Origin: Stenotrophomonas_A sp035629025
Lineage (GTDB): Bacteria; Pseudomonadota; Gammaproteobacteria; Xanthomonadales; Xanthomonadaceae
Direction: 5' to 3'
Length of the DNA stretch: 64,000 nucleotides
Assembly: GCA_035629025.1 (NCBI GenBank)
Contig: DASPIU010000016.1
Location: 1 to 64,000 of the forward strand
Part shown: positions 9,400-17,322 of the stretch, in pieces
Layout of the letters: each line of letters starts with the position of its first letter
How positions within the stretch are numbered: the first letter of the stretch is position 1
Position numbers and translations under genes: made by a program
Notes under the pieces: model-generated
What the model was told of the DNA's origin: nothing
Databases searched by the model: none
Seen by the model: the letters and a program-made list of their open reading frames with translations, nothing else

Positions 9400-9579
9400 A
9401 TGGACTTGCCGTGGTGGGTGGGCCCGACGGCCCTGTTCGTGGTGCCCTTGCTGGTGGCACTGCTGGTCAATGCGTTCGTGCGGCATCGCCGCGGCATCGC
9501 CTCCAACGCGGTGCTGGCCTGGTTCATCATCGTCTGTTGGATCACCGCGCTGACCTGGATACTCAGGCAGGTGCGCTGA
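9400..9579 (+). CDS. Small membrane protein, superinfection-immunity-like
   Basis: A 59-residue protein with two predicted membrane helices (about residues 6-24 and 38-56) separated by a short basic loop (RHRRG). The pattern of a basic loop, then SNAVLAW and a Trp-rich second helix resembles the small superinfection-immunity-like membrane family that is widespread on bacterial chromosomes. Function in cells is unknown. I chose ATG 9400 because the AAAGGA at 9385-9390 is correctly spaced for it and too close for ATG 9391. A TAGCAT box at 9364-9369 may be its promoter. Confidence 0.65.
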   Translation: MDLPWWVGPTALFVVPLLVALLVNAFVRHRRGIASNAVLAWFIIVCWITALTWILRQVR

Positions 9580-9597
9580 GACCGCGGCACGGCGCAC

Positions 9598-10047
9598 TCA
9601 GAACGGCTTGGCCAGCACCAGCCAGATCACCCCGAGCAGCAGCAGCACCGGCAATTCGTTGAACAGGCGCAGTGCGCGCGACGACGGCAGCGCACGGCCC
9701 TGGTCGGCGCCCTTGAGCCAGCGCCCGGCAATGATGAAGTGGGCCAGGATCAGGATGACCAGCGCGAGCTTGGCGTGCAGCCAGCCGCCGCCGCCGACCA
9801 TGGTCGGAAAGTCGGGAATGAAGCGAAAGCCCTGCCACAGCACCGCGCCGAGCACGATGGCCAGGCCGAACATGTTGTGGCCGAACTTGTACAGGCGCCG
9901 GCCCATCAGCGCCAGGCGCACGCGCACGGCGCTGTCGTCGCCGGCTTCGGCGATGTTGACCAGGATGCGCGGCAGGTAGAACACGCTGGCCATCCAGGCG
10001 ATGACAAACAGCAAGTGGAAGGTCTTGATCCACAGGTACAGGGTCAT
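9598..10047 (-). CDS. hemJ: HemJ/CopD-family membrane protein
   Basis: A 149-residue integral membrane protein with about four helices. It starts MTLYLWIKTFHLLFVIAWM, a pattern typical of HemJ, the oxygen-independent-cofactor type protoporphyrinogen oxidase of many proteobacteria. Conserved histidines lie in helix 1 (KTFH), in FGHNMFG and in LHAKLALV; these would bind heme. ATG 10047 begins the family-conserved N-terminus. The role in heme synthesis is inferred from family membership; the related CopD family is the alternative. It is divergent from the methyltransferase gene. Confidence 0.75.
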   Translation of the reverse strand: MTLYLWIKTFHLLFVIAWMASVFYLPRILVNIAEAGDDSAVRVRLALMGRRLYKFGHNMFGLAIVLGAVLWQGFRFIPDFPTMVGGGGWLHAKLALVILILAHFIIAGRWLKGADQGRALPSSRALRLFNELPVLLLLGVIWLVLAKPF

Positions 10048-10130
10048 GGCTGGCTCCGCCGGCTCGCGTACGATGGCGGGCATTCTCACCGATCACACGC
10101 CGCGCCGCACGCCGGCGGCCGGAGCCCATG

Positions 10131-10721
10131 ATGTCCAAGCAATACGATCAGGCCTATTTCCAGCGCTGGTATCGGCAGGAAGGCCTGCACGATGCAGCGC
10201 GCCTGCGACGCAAGGTCGCACTGGCGGTGGCGCTGGCCGAGCACTATCTGGAGCGTCCGATCCGCAGCGTGCTGGACATCGGCTGTGGCGAGGGCGCGTG
10301 GCGTTCGCCGCTGCTGCAGTTGCGGCCGCGGGCGCAGTACCTGGGGTTTGATTCGAGCGAGTACGCGGTGCGCCGCTATGGCCGCAGCCGCAATCTGCAT
10401 CTGGCCCGCTTCGGCGATTTTGCCTGGCTGCGGCCATGCGCGCCGGTGGACCTGCTGGTGTGCAGCGACGTGCTGCATTACCTGCCGGCGCGGGAGTTGC
10501 GGGCAGGTCTGCCCGGCTTGGCGGAACTGTGCGGCGGCGTCGCGTTTCTGGAAACGTTTGCAGCCGAGGACGAGTTCGAGGGGGACCACGAGGGTTTCCA
10601 GGCGCGCCCAGCGCGCTGGTACCGCAAGCAACTGCAGGCCGTGGGCTTCAACCCGCTAGGCTCGCATGCCTGGCTCGGGCCGGGCCTGGCCGGCCACGCC
10701 TCGGCCCTGGAGACACTTTGA
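10131..10721 (+). CDS. Class I SAM-dependent methyltransferase
   Basis: A 196-residue Rossmann-fold methyltransferase. Motif I reads VLDIGCGEGAW (about residues 46-56), followed by an acidic residue in GFDSSEYA that would hold the ribose of S-adenosylmethionine, and DLLVCSDVLHYLP as motif IV. The substrate cannot be told from the sequence. Two ATGs in a row (10128 and 10131) follow GGAG at 10121; the second has the better spacing. It is a stand-alone gene between hemJ (divergent) and phaZ. Confidence 0.8.
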   Translation: MSKQYDQAYFQRWYRQEGLHDAARLRRKVALAVALAEHYLERPIRSVLDIGCGEGAWRSPLLQLRPRAQYLGFDSSEYAVRRYGRSRNLHLARFGDFAWLRPCAPVDLLVCSDVLHYLPARELRAGLPGLAELCGGVAFLETFAAEDEFEGDHEGFQARPARWYRKQLQAVGFNPLGSHAWLGPGLAGHASALETL

Positions 10722-10763
10722 GGGCAACCTCGCCCGTTTAGGGTGCAACTGCAACATTTCGGG

Positions 10764-10778
10764 TATGCTGCACAGCAG
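10764..10778 (+). promoter_or_regulatory. Putative phaZ promoter/operator
   Basis: TATGCT at 10764-10769 fits a -10 box. Overlapping it, 10768-10778 reads CTGCACAGCAG, which fits the CTGC-N3-GCAG pattern that I recall for PhaR-type polyhydroxyalkanoate regulators. TGCAACTGCAACA, rich in TGC, precedes it at 10744-10756. A repressor bound here would block the promoter. The regulator is inferred, and no phaR gene lies in the window. Confidence 0.4.
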
Positions 10779-10804
10779 CAACCTCCATGTTGTCAAGGGC
10801 GAGA

Positions 10805-12109
10805 ATGCTTTATCAACTGCATGAGCTGACCCGCAATCTGCTGGCGCCGTGGGTCCACCAGGCGCGCGCCAACGTCAAGATGTTCTCCGATCCGGACTCG
10901 CTGTGGGCGTCGCTGCCCGGGGCCGAGCGGTTGGCGGCGGGCAATGAACTCTTCCATCGCCTGGGCAAGGCTTACGAAAAGCCGGCCTGGAACCTGGACG
11001 ATGTCGAGGTGGACGGGCATTCGCTGCCGATCATCGAGCGCGAGGTGCTGGCCAAGCCGTTCTGCCGCCTGCTGCGCTTCAAGCGTTTCAGCGACCGCCC
11101 CGAGCTGCTGGCGAGCATGAAGCAGCAGCCGACCGTGCTGGTGGTGGCGCCGCTGTCCGGCCACCACGCCACGCTGCTGCGCGACACCGTGCGCACGCTG
11201 CTGCGCAACCACAAGGTCTATGTCACCGACTGGGTGGACGCGCGCATGGTGCCGCTGTCCGAAGGCGACTTCGGCCTGGACGACTACATCGCCTACATCC
11301 GCGAGTTCATCAAGCACATCGGCGCCGAAGAGCTGCACGTGATGAGCGTGTGCCAGCCCACCGTGCCGGTGCTGGCGGCGGTGTCGCTGATGGCGGCCGA
11401 AGGCGAGAAGACGCCGCGTTCGCTGGTGATGATGGGCGGCCCGATCGACGCACGCCGCAGCCCCACCGCGGTGAACAACCTGGCCACGCAGAACCCGATG
11501 TCGTGGTTCGAGAACAACGTCATCCACACCGTGCCCTACCCCTACCCGGGGCATGGGCGCCAGGTGTATCCCGGCTTCCTGCAGCACGCCGGCTTCCTGT
11601 CGATGAACCCCAGCCGCCACGTCATGTCGCATTGGGACTTCTACGCCAACCTGGTCAAGGGCGACCTGCAGGACGCCGAACAGCACCGCCGTTTCTACGA
11701 CGAGTACAACGCCGTGCTCGACATGCCGGCCAAGTACTACCTGGACACCATCCACACCGTGTTCCAGGAATTCCTGCTGCCGCGCGGCAAGTGGAAGGTG
11801 CGCGGGCAGCTGGTCAAGCCGGCGGCGATCCGCGACACCGCGCTGCTGAGCATCGAAGGCGAGCTGGACGACATCGCCGGCCTCGGTCAGACCGAGGCGG
11901 CGCAGGAACTGTGCACCGGCATCGACCCGGCGCACCGCCGCCACATGGTGGTCGAGGGCGCGGGCCACTACGGCATCTTCAGCGGCCGCCGCTGGCGCGA
12001 CGTCGTCTATCCGCAGGTACGCGATTTCATTGCCCGCTACGCGGCCGAGCCAGTGCGTACGCAGGCGGCAGCGACGGTGACGCCGATCCGCCAGCGCAAG
12101 GCGCGCTAG
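10805..12109 (+). CDS. phaZ: Intracellular polyhydroxyalkanoate depolymerase PhaZ
   Basis: Hydrolyses stored polyhydroxybutyrate granules. It has 434 residues from ATG 10805, preceded by AAGGGCGAGA. The in-frame ATG 10787 lacks a ribosome site and lies against the operator. The N-terminus MLYQLHEL is that of the Ralstonia-type PhaZ family. The catalytic residues fall at the same numbers as I recall for Ralstonia PhaZ1: Cys183 (SVCQPTVPVL), Asp355 (GELDD) and His388 (AGHYG). The nucleophile is cysteine, not serine. A thiolase gene able to feed the polymer pathway is at 52631, but no polymer synthase is in the window. Confidence 0.95.
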   Translation: MLYQLHELTRNLLAPWVHQARANVKMFSDPDSLWASLPGAERLAAGNELFHRLGKAYEKPAWNLDDVEVDGHSLPIIEREVLAKPFCRLLRFKRFSDRPELLASMKQQPTVLVVAPLSGHHATLLRDTVRTLLRNHKVYVTDWVDARMVPLSEGDFGLDDYIAYIREFIKHIGAEELHVMSVCQPTVPVLAAVSLMAAEGEKTPRSLVMMGGPIDARRSPTAVNNLATQNPMSWFENNVIHTVPYPYPGHGRQVYPGFLQHAGFLSMNPSRHVMSHWDFYANLVKGDLQDAEQHRRFYDEYNAVLDMPAKYYLDTIHTVFQEFLLPRGKWKVRGQLVKPAAIRDTALLSIEGELDDIAGLGQTEAAQELCTGIDPAHRRHMVVEGAGHYGIFSGRRWRDVVYPQVRDFIARYAAEPVRTQAAATVTPIRQRKAR

Positions 12110-12130
12110 AAACCCCGCTGAACCCCCTTG

Positions 12131-12220
12131 CAGGAGGGGCTTCAGCCCCGACCGGCGAAGCCGCGATCTGCCAGATGGCGGTCGCGGCTGATGGCCGAAG
12201 GCCACAAGAGCCGCTCCTAC
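12131..12220. repeat. Dispersed palindromic repeat, family 3
   Basis: About 90 bases with a GCAGGAGGGGCTTCAGCC left end and a GAGCCGCTCCTAC right end, and internal complementary segments (GCCGCGATCTG facing GATGGCGGTCGCGGC). It separates the convergent genes phaZ and the HAAS/sensor gene. Related copies are at 25700-25794, 29739-29905, 40158-40253 and 45644-45670, with fragments at 15208-15224 and 24297-24328. It probably acts as a structured 3' end for both genes. Confidence 0.8.
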
Positions 12221-12229
12221 GGTGCATCT

Positions 12230-13141
12230 TCAATCCAACCGCACCAGCAGATGCTTGGCCATCAACCCATGCAGATGGCCGATCCCGCGCGCCAGATGCA
12301 GCGTGGCAAACAGCATCAACATGCCCAGCACCGAGAACACTGGCAGCAGCCACGGCGCATCACTGCCCACGCCCCACGGCCCGAAGGTCAGATCCAGCGC
12401 CTCCCCGAACACCAGCGCCAGCGGCGACAGCAGGAAGCCCAGCGCCAGACTCAGCAAGGTCGTGAACACCACCGAGTAGGCGATGCCCAACGGCAGCATC
12501 AGCAGGAAGTACAGCATCGTCGTCCAGGTGCGGGCATCGCTGAACATCGCCCCGATCCGCGCCAGCCAGCCCTGATCGCGCTCCACATAGGTCGGCCGCC
12601 GCGGCATGCGCACGCCCAGCAAGACCTCCACGATGCGCCCTTCCACCAGCGACAGGATCCGCACCGAACCCAGGAACAGCACCAGCAGCGGTACACCGAT
12701 GATCAGCACCAGCAACCCCAGCGACAACGCGCTGCCGGTCACCACCCAGCTGAAATAGAACGAACCGGTCGCCACCGCGAGCAACAGGTAGAACAGCGCC
12801 CCATAGGTACGCGGATCGGCTGCCACGCCGAAGAAGCGCCCCACCCACGAACGCCGCCGCGGCGGCAGCGGCGGACGCAGTGCGCGGCTGACCGTCACCT
12901 CGGTCTCGCGGTAGATGTCGGCCACTTCTTCCGGCGCGCCATAGCTGCCGGCGACATCGGCAATCACTTCGGCCTCGCTGCGCGCCGGCTGCGCGGCCAT
13001 CTCCGAGCGCAGGTATTCCTCCGCGTCGTACAGCGCGTCCTGGATCATCGCCGGGTCGGCCCCGGCCAGGGCCTGGCGCAGTTGTGCCAGGTATTCGGGA
13101 ATCGTGGCCGGCAGCGGCCGGGCTTCGGTAACGGCGTTCAT
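12230..13141 (-). CDS. HAAS/putative-sensor-domain membrane protein
   Basis: A 303-residue membrane protein. Residues about 10-75 form a HAAS-type helical domain (YLAQLRQAL, DALYDAEEYL), the domain typically paired with PadR regulators. After a proline-rich linker, about six membrane helices in two similar halves resemble the putative sensor domain family; YLLLAVATGSFYFSW and YFLLMLPLGIAYSVVF start the two repeats. Its start overlaps the padR stop by four bases, so the two are co-translated. By family knowledge HAAS proteins bind or respond with their PadR partner. What it senses is unknown. Confidence 0.8.
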   Translation of the reverse strand: MNAVTEARPLPATIPEYLAQLRQALAGADPAMIQDALYDAEEYLRSEMAAQPARSEAEVIADVAGSYGAPEEVADIYRETEVTVSRALRPPLPPRRRSWVGRFFGVAADPRTYGALFYLLLAVATGSFYFSWVVTGSALSLGLLVLIIGVPLLVLFLGSVRILSLVEGRIVEVLLGVRMPRRPTYVERDQGWLARIGAMFSDARTWTTMLYFLLMLPLGIAYSVVFTTLLSLALGFLLSPLALVFGEALDLTFGPWGVGSDAPWLLPVFSVLGMLMLFATLHLARGIGHLHGLMAKHLLVRLD

Positions 13142-13503
13142 GCGGTAGTCCCCTCCAGCACGGAATCGACGGAATCGCGGGTCGCGCGCCAGGCGGCGGC
13201 CCACTGCGCCAGGCAGGCCTGCCCGGTCGCGGTAATGCGGTAGTAGCGGCGCGGCGGACCGGACATCGATGGTTCCACCTCGCTTTCCAGCAGGCCGGCG
13301 CCTTCCAGGTTGCGCAGCACCGGGTACAGCGCGCTTTGCTTGCCGGCCAGCACACCATCGCCGACGCGTTCCAGGCGCTTGGCGATCAGGTAGCCGTACA
13401 GCGGCTCGCGCGCCTGGGCCAACACCGCGAGCAGGGCCAGCGAGACGGTGCCGGCACTGAGCTCTTTCTGGAACTTGCGCAGCTGGCCTTCGATGTCGCT
13501 CAT
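13138..13503 (-). CDS. PadR-family transcriptional regulator
   Basis: A 121-residue winged-helix repressor. The body (LLAVLAQAREPLYGYLIAKRL, then QSALYPVLRNLEGAGLLES and RRYYRITATGQ) is the standard PadR DNA-binding domain, followed by a short helix for dimer formation. It is the first gene of a two-gene operon with the HAAS/sensor protein. A 23-base imperfect palindrome at 13532-13554, just upstream of its start, is the likely autoregulatory operator. Confidence 0.92.
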   Translation of the reverse strand: MSDIEGQLRKFQKELSAGTVSLALLAVLAQAREPLYGYLIAKRLERVGDGVLAGKQSALYPVLRNLEGAGLLESEVEPSMSGPPRRYYRITATGQACLAQWAAAWRATRDSVDSVLEGTTA

Positions 13504-13531
13504 GGCGGCCTCCCGCTAGGTTGGAGGCCAT

Positions 13532-13554
13532 GCTATTGCGAAGTTCGGTATAGC
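13532..13554. promoter_or_regulatory. Candidate PadR operator
   Basis: GCTATTGCGAA-G-TTCGGTATAGC: an 11-base arm pair around one central G with 9 of 11 positions matching. It lies 29 bases upstream of the padR start on the opposite strand, in the intergenic region shared with the divergent DUF502 gene. PadR proteins bind such AT-containing palindromes and repress their own operon. The AT content stands out in this GC-rich sequence. Confidence 0.5.
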
Positions 13555-13572
13555 GGATGTGCCGCTAGTCAC

Positions 13573-13691
13573 GGTGGGTGCCGCGGAGCGGCGCCCACCC
13601 CCAAGGTTCTCGCGGAGCGAAAACCTTGGGCCCCGTTCCCTGCCTTGCCAACTCCCCGCGCCTTCGGCGCGCCCCCTCTACTAGAGGGGGC
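13573..13691. repeat. Four-hairpin dispersed repeat, family 2 copy B
   Basis: Reverse-oriented relative of 4493-4606. Hairpins: 13573-13584 with 13588-13599; 13600-13608 with 13622-13630 (CCCAAGGTT arms); 13658-13662 with 13666-13670; and 13671-13679 with 13683-13691. Read on the minus strand, the order of stems is that of copy A, and shared blocks include GGGGCCCAA and GGGGGCGCGCC. It lies between the divergent padR and DUF502 genes. Confidence 0.8.
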
Positions 13692-13751
13692 TCCCCCTGC
13701 GGCGGGGAATCAGGGCGGCTCATTATCCGGTTCGCCTACAATGGTTGGACT

Positions 13752-14432
13752 ATGTCGCCCGCTGATGCTGTCTCCGCCCCCCGCCCCTCCCTGCAACGCA
13801 TTTTCCTGACCGGCCTGCTGACGCTGCTGCCGGTGTGGTTGACCTGGGTGGTCGTCAAATTTGTGTTCGTGCTGCTGTCGGGTATCAGTGCGCCGTGGGT
13901 GGCGCCGATCTCGCAGCAGATCGCCGTGGCGTTCCCCGGCTCGGTGGATTGGCTGCCGGCGGCGTGGATCCAGAACACCTTCGGCCTGCTCGCCACGGTG
14001 CTGGTGATCCTGTTCGTCGGCGTGCTCAGCCGGCGCGTGGTGGGCCAGCGCCTGCTGCGCTGGTTCGAGGCGATCATGCGCCGCATTCCGCTGGCCAGCG
14101 TGGTCTATGACAGCGCGCGCAAACTGCTGGACATCCTGCAGACGCAACCCGGCAGCACGCAGCGCGTGGTGCTGATCGACTTCCCGCATCGCGACATGAA
14201 GGCAGTGGGGCTGGTGACGCGGGTGATCCGCGAACACGGCACCGGCCGCGAACTGGCGGCGGTGTATGTGCCGACCACGCCCAATCCCACGTCCGGCTAC
14301 CTCGAGATCGTGCCGGTGGAACTGCTCACGCCGACGGACTGGACGGTGGATCAGGCAATGAACTTCATCATCTCCGGCGGCGCGGTGTCGCCGGAAACCG
14401 TCCCGTTCACCCGCAGCGTCGACCGCGTATGA
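13752..14432 (+). CDS. DUF502 family membrane protein
   Basis: A 226-residue protein of the DUF502 family. Two membrane helices at about residues 18-42 and 70-95 are followed by a soluble C-terminal domain with the family blocks RIPLASVVYDSARKL and VYVPTTPNPTSGYL. Function is unknown. ATG 13752 was chosen because it starts just before the first helix; a longer reading frame upstream runs through the repeat and is not credible. Its stop overlaps the next gene by four bases. Confidence 0.88.
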   Translation: MSPADAVSAPRPSLQRIFLTGLLTLLPVWLTWVVVKFVFVLLSGISAPWVAPISQQIAVAFPGSVDWLPAAWIQNTFGLLATVLVILFVGVLSRRVVGQRLLRWFEAIMRRIPLASVVYDSARKLLDILQTQPGSTQRVVLIDFPHRDMKAVGLVTRVIREHGTGRELAAVYVPTTPNPTSGYLEIVPVELLTPTDWTVDQAMNFIISGGAVSPETVPFTRSVDRV

Positions 14433-15202
14433 CGGCCGCGCGGCTGCTTGAAGACCGCGCGGTCCGGTTGTTCATCGGGCTGGCTGCGTTCTTCTGCGTC
14501 AACGCGGCGCTGGCCGAGTTCATCGGGGTCAAGATCTTCGCGCTGGAAGACACGCTGGGGATCGCGCCGCTGAACTGGAACCTGTTCGGGCAGACGGGCT
14601 CATTGAGCTTCACCGCGGGCACGCTGTTGTGGCCGGTGGTCTTCATCATGACCGACACGATCAACGAGTTCTTCGGCAGCCGCGGGGTGCGCTTCATCTC
14701 CTGGCTGGCGGTGGGCTTGATCGGCTACGGCTTCGTGTTCGCGTTCGCGGCGATTTCGCTGGCGCCGGCGGGCTGGTGGGTGACGGCGGCGCAGGGACAA
14801 GGGGTGCCGGACTATCAGGCGGCGTTCGCGGCGGTGTTCGGGCAGGGCTTGTGGACGATCGGCGGCTCGCTGGTCGCGTTCCTGGTCGGGCAGTTGATCG
14901 ACGTGGCAGTGTTTCACCGGATTCGTCGGGCCACGGGCGAGAAGCACGTGTGGTTGCGGGCGACGGGTTCCACGGCGGTGTCGCAATTGGTGGACAGTTT
15001 CGTGGTGATCTACATCGCCTTCGTGATCGGGCCGCAGCATTGGCCGATGTCGCTGTTCCTGGCGGTCAGTACGGTGAACTACGTCTACAAGATGGGGTTT
15101 GCGGTGCTGTTGATCCCGTTGTTGTATCTGATGCGGCGGGGGATCACGACGTACCTGGGGGCCGCGCGCGCGGAAGAGCTGCGCTTGCAGGCCGCGGGTT
15201 AG
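14429..15202 (+). CDS. yhhQ: Queuosine precursor transporter (VUT family)
   Basis: A 257-residue inner-membrane protein with about six helices. Family blocks are VNAALAEFIGVKIF, the acidic helix FIMTDTINEFFG, and the C-terminal AVSQLVDSFVVIYIAF with YVYKMGFAVLLIP. Family members import the 7-deazaguanine precursors preQ0/preQ1 for queuosine in tRNA. Compared with shorter homologues there is a long loop at about residues 110-135. The start overlaps the DUF502 stop (ATGA), so both are co-translated; no functional link is known. Confidence 0.88.
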   Translation: MTAARLLEDRAVRLFIGLAAFFCVNAALAEFIGVKIFALEDTLGIAPLNWNLFGQTGSLSFTAGTLLWPVVFIMTDTINEFFGSRGVRFISWLAVGLIGYGFVFAFAAISLAPAGWWVTAAQGQGVPDYQAAFAAVFGQGLWTIGGSLVAFLVGQLIDVAVFHRIRRATGEKHVWLRATGSTAVSQLVDSFVVIYIAFVIGPQHWPMSLFLAVSTVNYVYKMGFAVLLIPLLYLMRRGITTYLGAARAEELRLQAAG

Positions 15203-15331
15203 TTCCCTGAAGCCCCTCCTACAACGGCCGGCACGGCCTTACCAATGCCGCGGCGCATCAATCGCCGGGCTGGCCCTGCGCTGCCGGATCGGGCAATCTC
15301 CAATGCCCACGCCGTTGCTGGAGCCTTGTTG

Positions 15332-17308
15332 ATGCCGTCCCGCCTCGTCCGTCTGTTTGCGCTATTCCTGGCCGCCACGGTGTCGATGTCGATGGTGCCG
15401 CAAAGCGAGGCGGCCACGCAGAAGAAGGCCAGCACCTCGCAGGCCCAGAAGAGCAAGGGCAAGGCCAAGGCGCCAGCCAAGAGCAAGAGCAAGAACAAGA
15501 GCAGCAAGACCAAGGCGGCGGCCAAGCCGCGGACGGTCGCCAAGCCGCTGAGCAAGGCGCAGCAGCTCACGCATCTGTATGAGGAGTACTGGCAGGCGTC
15601 GCTGCGGCTCAACCCGCTGCAGGCGACGTTCCAGGGCGACCATCGCTATGACGACCAGCTGCCCAACTTCCTGTCGTCCGCATTCCGCCAGCAGAGCCAC
15701 GAGTTCACCACGCAGTGGCTGGCCAAGGCCGAGGCTATCGGTCCGGACGGGCTGAGCGGGCAGGACCTGCTCAGCTACGAGATCTTCGTGCGCGATGCAC
15801 GCAGTGCGCTGGCCGCCGAGCAGTTTCCGTCGTGGATGCTGCCGATCAACCAGTTCTACAACATCGCCAACATCGCCGCGATGCTCGGTTCGGGCACCGG
15901 GGCGCAGCCGTTCGAGACCGTGCAGGACTACGACAACTGGGCGCGGCGCGCGGCTGGGCTGCCGGTGCTGTTCGACCAGGCCATCAGCAACATGCGCGAG
16001 GGCATGAAGGCCGGCGTGGTGCAGCCGCGCGCGCTGATGGAGAAGGTGCTGCCGCAGTTCGACGCGATCATCAAGCCCACCGCCGAGGAGAGCCTGTTCT
16101 GGGCGCCGGTGCGCAACATGCCGGCCAGCTTCAGCGCCGCCGACAAGCAGCGCATCAGCGAGGACTACAAGCGTCTCATCGAAGGCCGCATCATGCCCGC
16201 CTATCGCGGCCTGCGCGGTTTCATCGCCACCGAATACCTGCCGGCCACGCGCAACAGCGATGGCATGGCCGGCCTGCCCAACGGCGCGGCCTGGTATGCG
16301 TACAACGTGCGCCAGAGCACCACCTCCGACCTGACCCCCGAGCAGATCCACCAGATCGGCCTGGACGAGGTGGCGCGCATCCACACGCAGATCGAAGCGG
16401 TGATGAAGCAGGTGAAGTTCCGCGGTTCGATGCAGAAGTTCTTCAAGTTCATGCAGACCGACAAGCGCTTCACCTTCCCCAGCGAGGACGCGATGCTGGC
16501 CTACTACCGCGGCCTGCAAGGCCGGGTGGATGCCAACGTGCCGCGACTGTTCTCGCTGACGCCAAAGGCGAAGTTCGAGATCCGCCCGGTCGAGCCCTAT
16601 CGCGCGCAGTCGGCGGCGGGCGGCTCGTACATGCGCCCCGGTGGTTCGCGCCCGGGCATCTTCTACGTCAATACCTACGACCTGCCCTCGCGCAAGACCT
16701 GGGACGCCGAAGACCTGTACCTGCATGAAGCCATCCCCGGCCACCACTTCCAGCTTGGCCTGCAGCAGGAGCTGGGTGAACTGCCCGACTTCCGCCGCTT
16801 CGGCGGCGAGACCGCCTTCATCGAAGGCTGGGGCCTGTATGCCGAGTCGCTGGGCAAGGACTTGGGCCTGTATCAGGACCCGTACAACTACTTCGGCTAT
16901 CTGCAGAACGAGTTGTGGCGCGCGATTCGCCTGGTCGTGGACACCGGCCTGCACGCCAAGGGCTGGAGCCGCAAGCAGGTCATCGACTACATGCTGGAAA
17001 ATTCCGCCTCCAGCCAGACCGACGCGATCGCCGAAGCCGAGCGCTACATGGCCATTCCTGGCCAGGCGCTGGCCTACAAGGTCGGCGAACTGAAGATCCT
17101 GCAACTGCGCCAGCAGGCGCAGGCCGCGCTGGGCCCACGCTTTGACATCCGCGCCTTCCATGCCGAAGTGCTGAAGGATGGCTCGGTCCCGCTGGATATC
17201 CTGCAGCAGAAGATCGAGCGCTGGATTGCGGCACAGAAGGCCGGCACGCCCGGCACTGCCGCAGCCGACGCCACCTCCGGCACCGCCGCGCCCGCACCGC
17301 GACCCTGA
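15332..17308 (+). CDS. Secreted DUF885 family metallopeptidase-like protein
   Basis: A 658-residue exported protein. The signal peptide covers about residues 1-28. A strikingly Lys/Ala/Ser-rich linker (residues about 30-72) leads into the DUF885 domain. The motif HEAIPGHH at about residue 465 and FIEGWGLYAESLG about 40 residues later match the zinc-site pattern of this family, which contains putative carboxypeptidases. ATG 15332 was chosen because it begins the signal peptide. The C-terminal 20 residues are low complexity. The beta-lactamase-like gene follows after 14 bases, probably in one operon. Confidence 0.88.
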   Translation: MPSRLVRLFALFLAATVSMSMVPQSEAATQKKASTSQAQKSKGKAKAPAKSKSKNKSSKTKAAAKPRTVAKPLSKAQQLTHLYEEYWQASLRLNPLQATFQGDHRYDDQLPNFLSSAFRQQSHEFTTQWLAKAEAIGPDGLSGQDLLSYEIFVRDARSALAAEQFPSWMLPINQFYNIANIAAMLGSGTGAQPFETVQDYDNWARRAAGLPVLFDQAISNMREGMKAGVVQPRALMEKVLPQFDAIIKPTAEESLFWAPVRNMPASFSAADKQRISEDYKRLIEGRIMPAYRGLRGFIATEYLPATRNSDGMAGLPNGAAWYAYNVRQSTTSDLTPEQIHQIGLDEVARIHTQIEAVMKQVKFRGSMQKFFKFMQTDKRFTFPSEDAMLAYYRGLQGRVDANVPRLFSLTPKAKFEIRPVEPYRAQSAAGGSYMRPGGSRPGIFYVNTYDLPSRKTWDAEDLYLHEAIPGHHFQLGLQQELGELPDFRRFGGETAFIEGWGLYAESLGKDLGLYQDPYNYFGYLQNELWRAIRLVVDTGLHAKGWSRKQVIDYMLENSASSQTDAIAEAERYMAIPGQALAYKVGELKILQLRQQAQAALGPRFDIRAFHAEVLKDGSVPLDILQQKIERWIAAQKAGTPGTAAADATSGTAAPAPRP

Positions 17309-17322
17309 CCGAGTACGCCGCC

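Noticed and set aside
12128..13243. A 371-codon Gln/His/Arg-rich frame on the plus strand
   Set aside because: It lies opposite the HAAS/sensor and padR genes and starts inside a dispersed repeat. Its composition is that of a shadow frame.
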